Positions 33,027-33,100 of a stretch of DNA of 33,100 nucleotides are shown here, piece by piece. The notes below the pieces were generated by a model that saw only the letters and a list, made by a program, of their open reading frames with translations, was not told the DNA's origin and did no database searches. The stretch comes from a bacterium (lineage in GTDB: Bacteria; Planctomycetota; UBA1135; GCA-002686595). The stretch covers positions 1-33,100 of the forward strand of contig JAAELL010000193.1 of the NCBI GenBank assembly GCA_024226735.1. Reading direction: 5' to 3'. Positions within the stretch are counted from its first letter, which is position 1. Each line of letters begins with the position of its first letter. A program made the position numbers and the translations under genes.

Positions 33027-33100
33027 TCCTGCCGGAGGAGCAGAAAATGCACCCCAGACGCCCACCCCTCCGGCCCCCAGCCGCAGCTCACTCGCCCGCC

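Noticed and set aside
1..33100. CRISPR arrays, tRNA and rRNA genes
   Set aside because: No regularly spaced direct repeats, no tRNA-like cloverleaf with a T-loop GTTCRA context, and no rRNA-like stretch were seen.

Overview
The window looks like a planctomycete (phylum Planctomycetota) chromosome. The evidence is high G+C with strong G/C at third codon positions, an ECF-type sigma factor facing a membrane-anchored serine/threonine kinase with TPRs, large secreted beta-helix and beta-propeller proteins, a VWA protein of planctomycete style, and a C-terminal module on the last large protein (about 32380-32787) that I associate with extracellular planctomycete proteins. The assignment comes from gene content, not from a marker gene. 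No rRNA, tRNA or CRISPR array was seen.

Left part (1-14647), accessory and regulatory genes. 1-1844 holds a possible peptide-modification locus: a protein with a C-terminal PqqD-like region, a 61-aa acidic peptide with a short distinctive C-terminus, and a five-heme cytochrome c only 9 nt further on. Then come a secreted double beta-helix protein (1899-4379), a convergent serine/threonine kinase (4387-7194), and the divergent sigma factor (7280-7885). A BlaI/MecI-type repressor overlaps a DinB-family gene (8187-9097). Two lipoprotein genes follow (9397-11279); the second carries an HExxH motif and an internal, degenerate second copy of the domain. Convergent to them is a putative outer-membrane barrel gene with a 3' frameshift, downstream of proC (11283-12990). 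A HEAT-like/VWA protein (13076-14647) ends this part.

Central part (14847-28476): a complete 14-gene nuoABCDEFGHIJKLMN operon for NADH:quinone oxidoreductase (complex I). Most junctions are start/stop overlaps (ATGA, GTGA, TGATG). NuoE, F and G form the NADH-oxidising arm, B, C, D and I the connecting arm, and A, H and J-N the proton-pumping membrane arm. A candidate promoter and a 12-bp palindrome lie upstream of nuoA, and a long hairpin follows nuoN.

Right part (28477-33100): a scarred region. It contains a 178-bp imperfect inverted repeat (MITE-like), a 5'-truncated FG-GAP/VCBS remnant, and a 3'-truncated membrane-protein remnant coupled to a second BlaI/MecI-type repressor. Two near-perfect dyads 42 bp apart precede that repressor. 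A 911-aa secreted YncE-like beta-propeller protein follows. The window ends in the 3' end of a convergent gene that runs into long C-homopolymers at 32973-33026, probably a sequence or assembly artefact.
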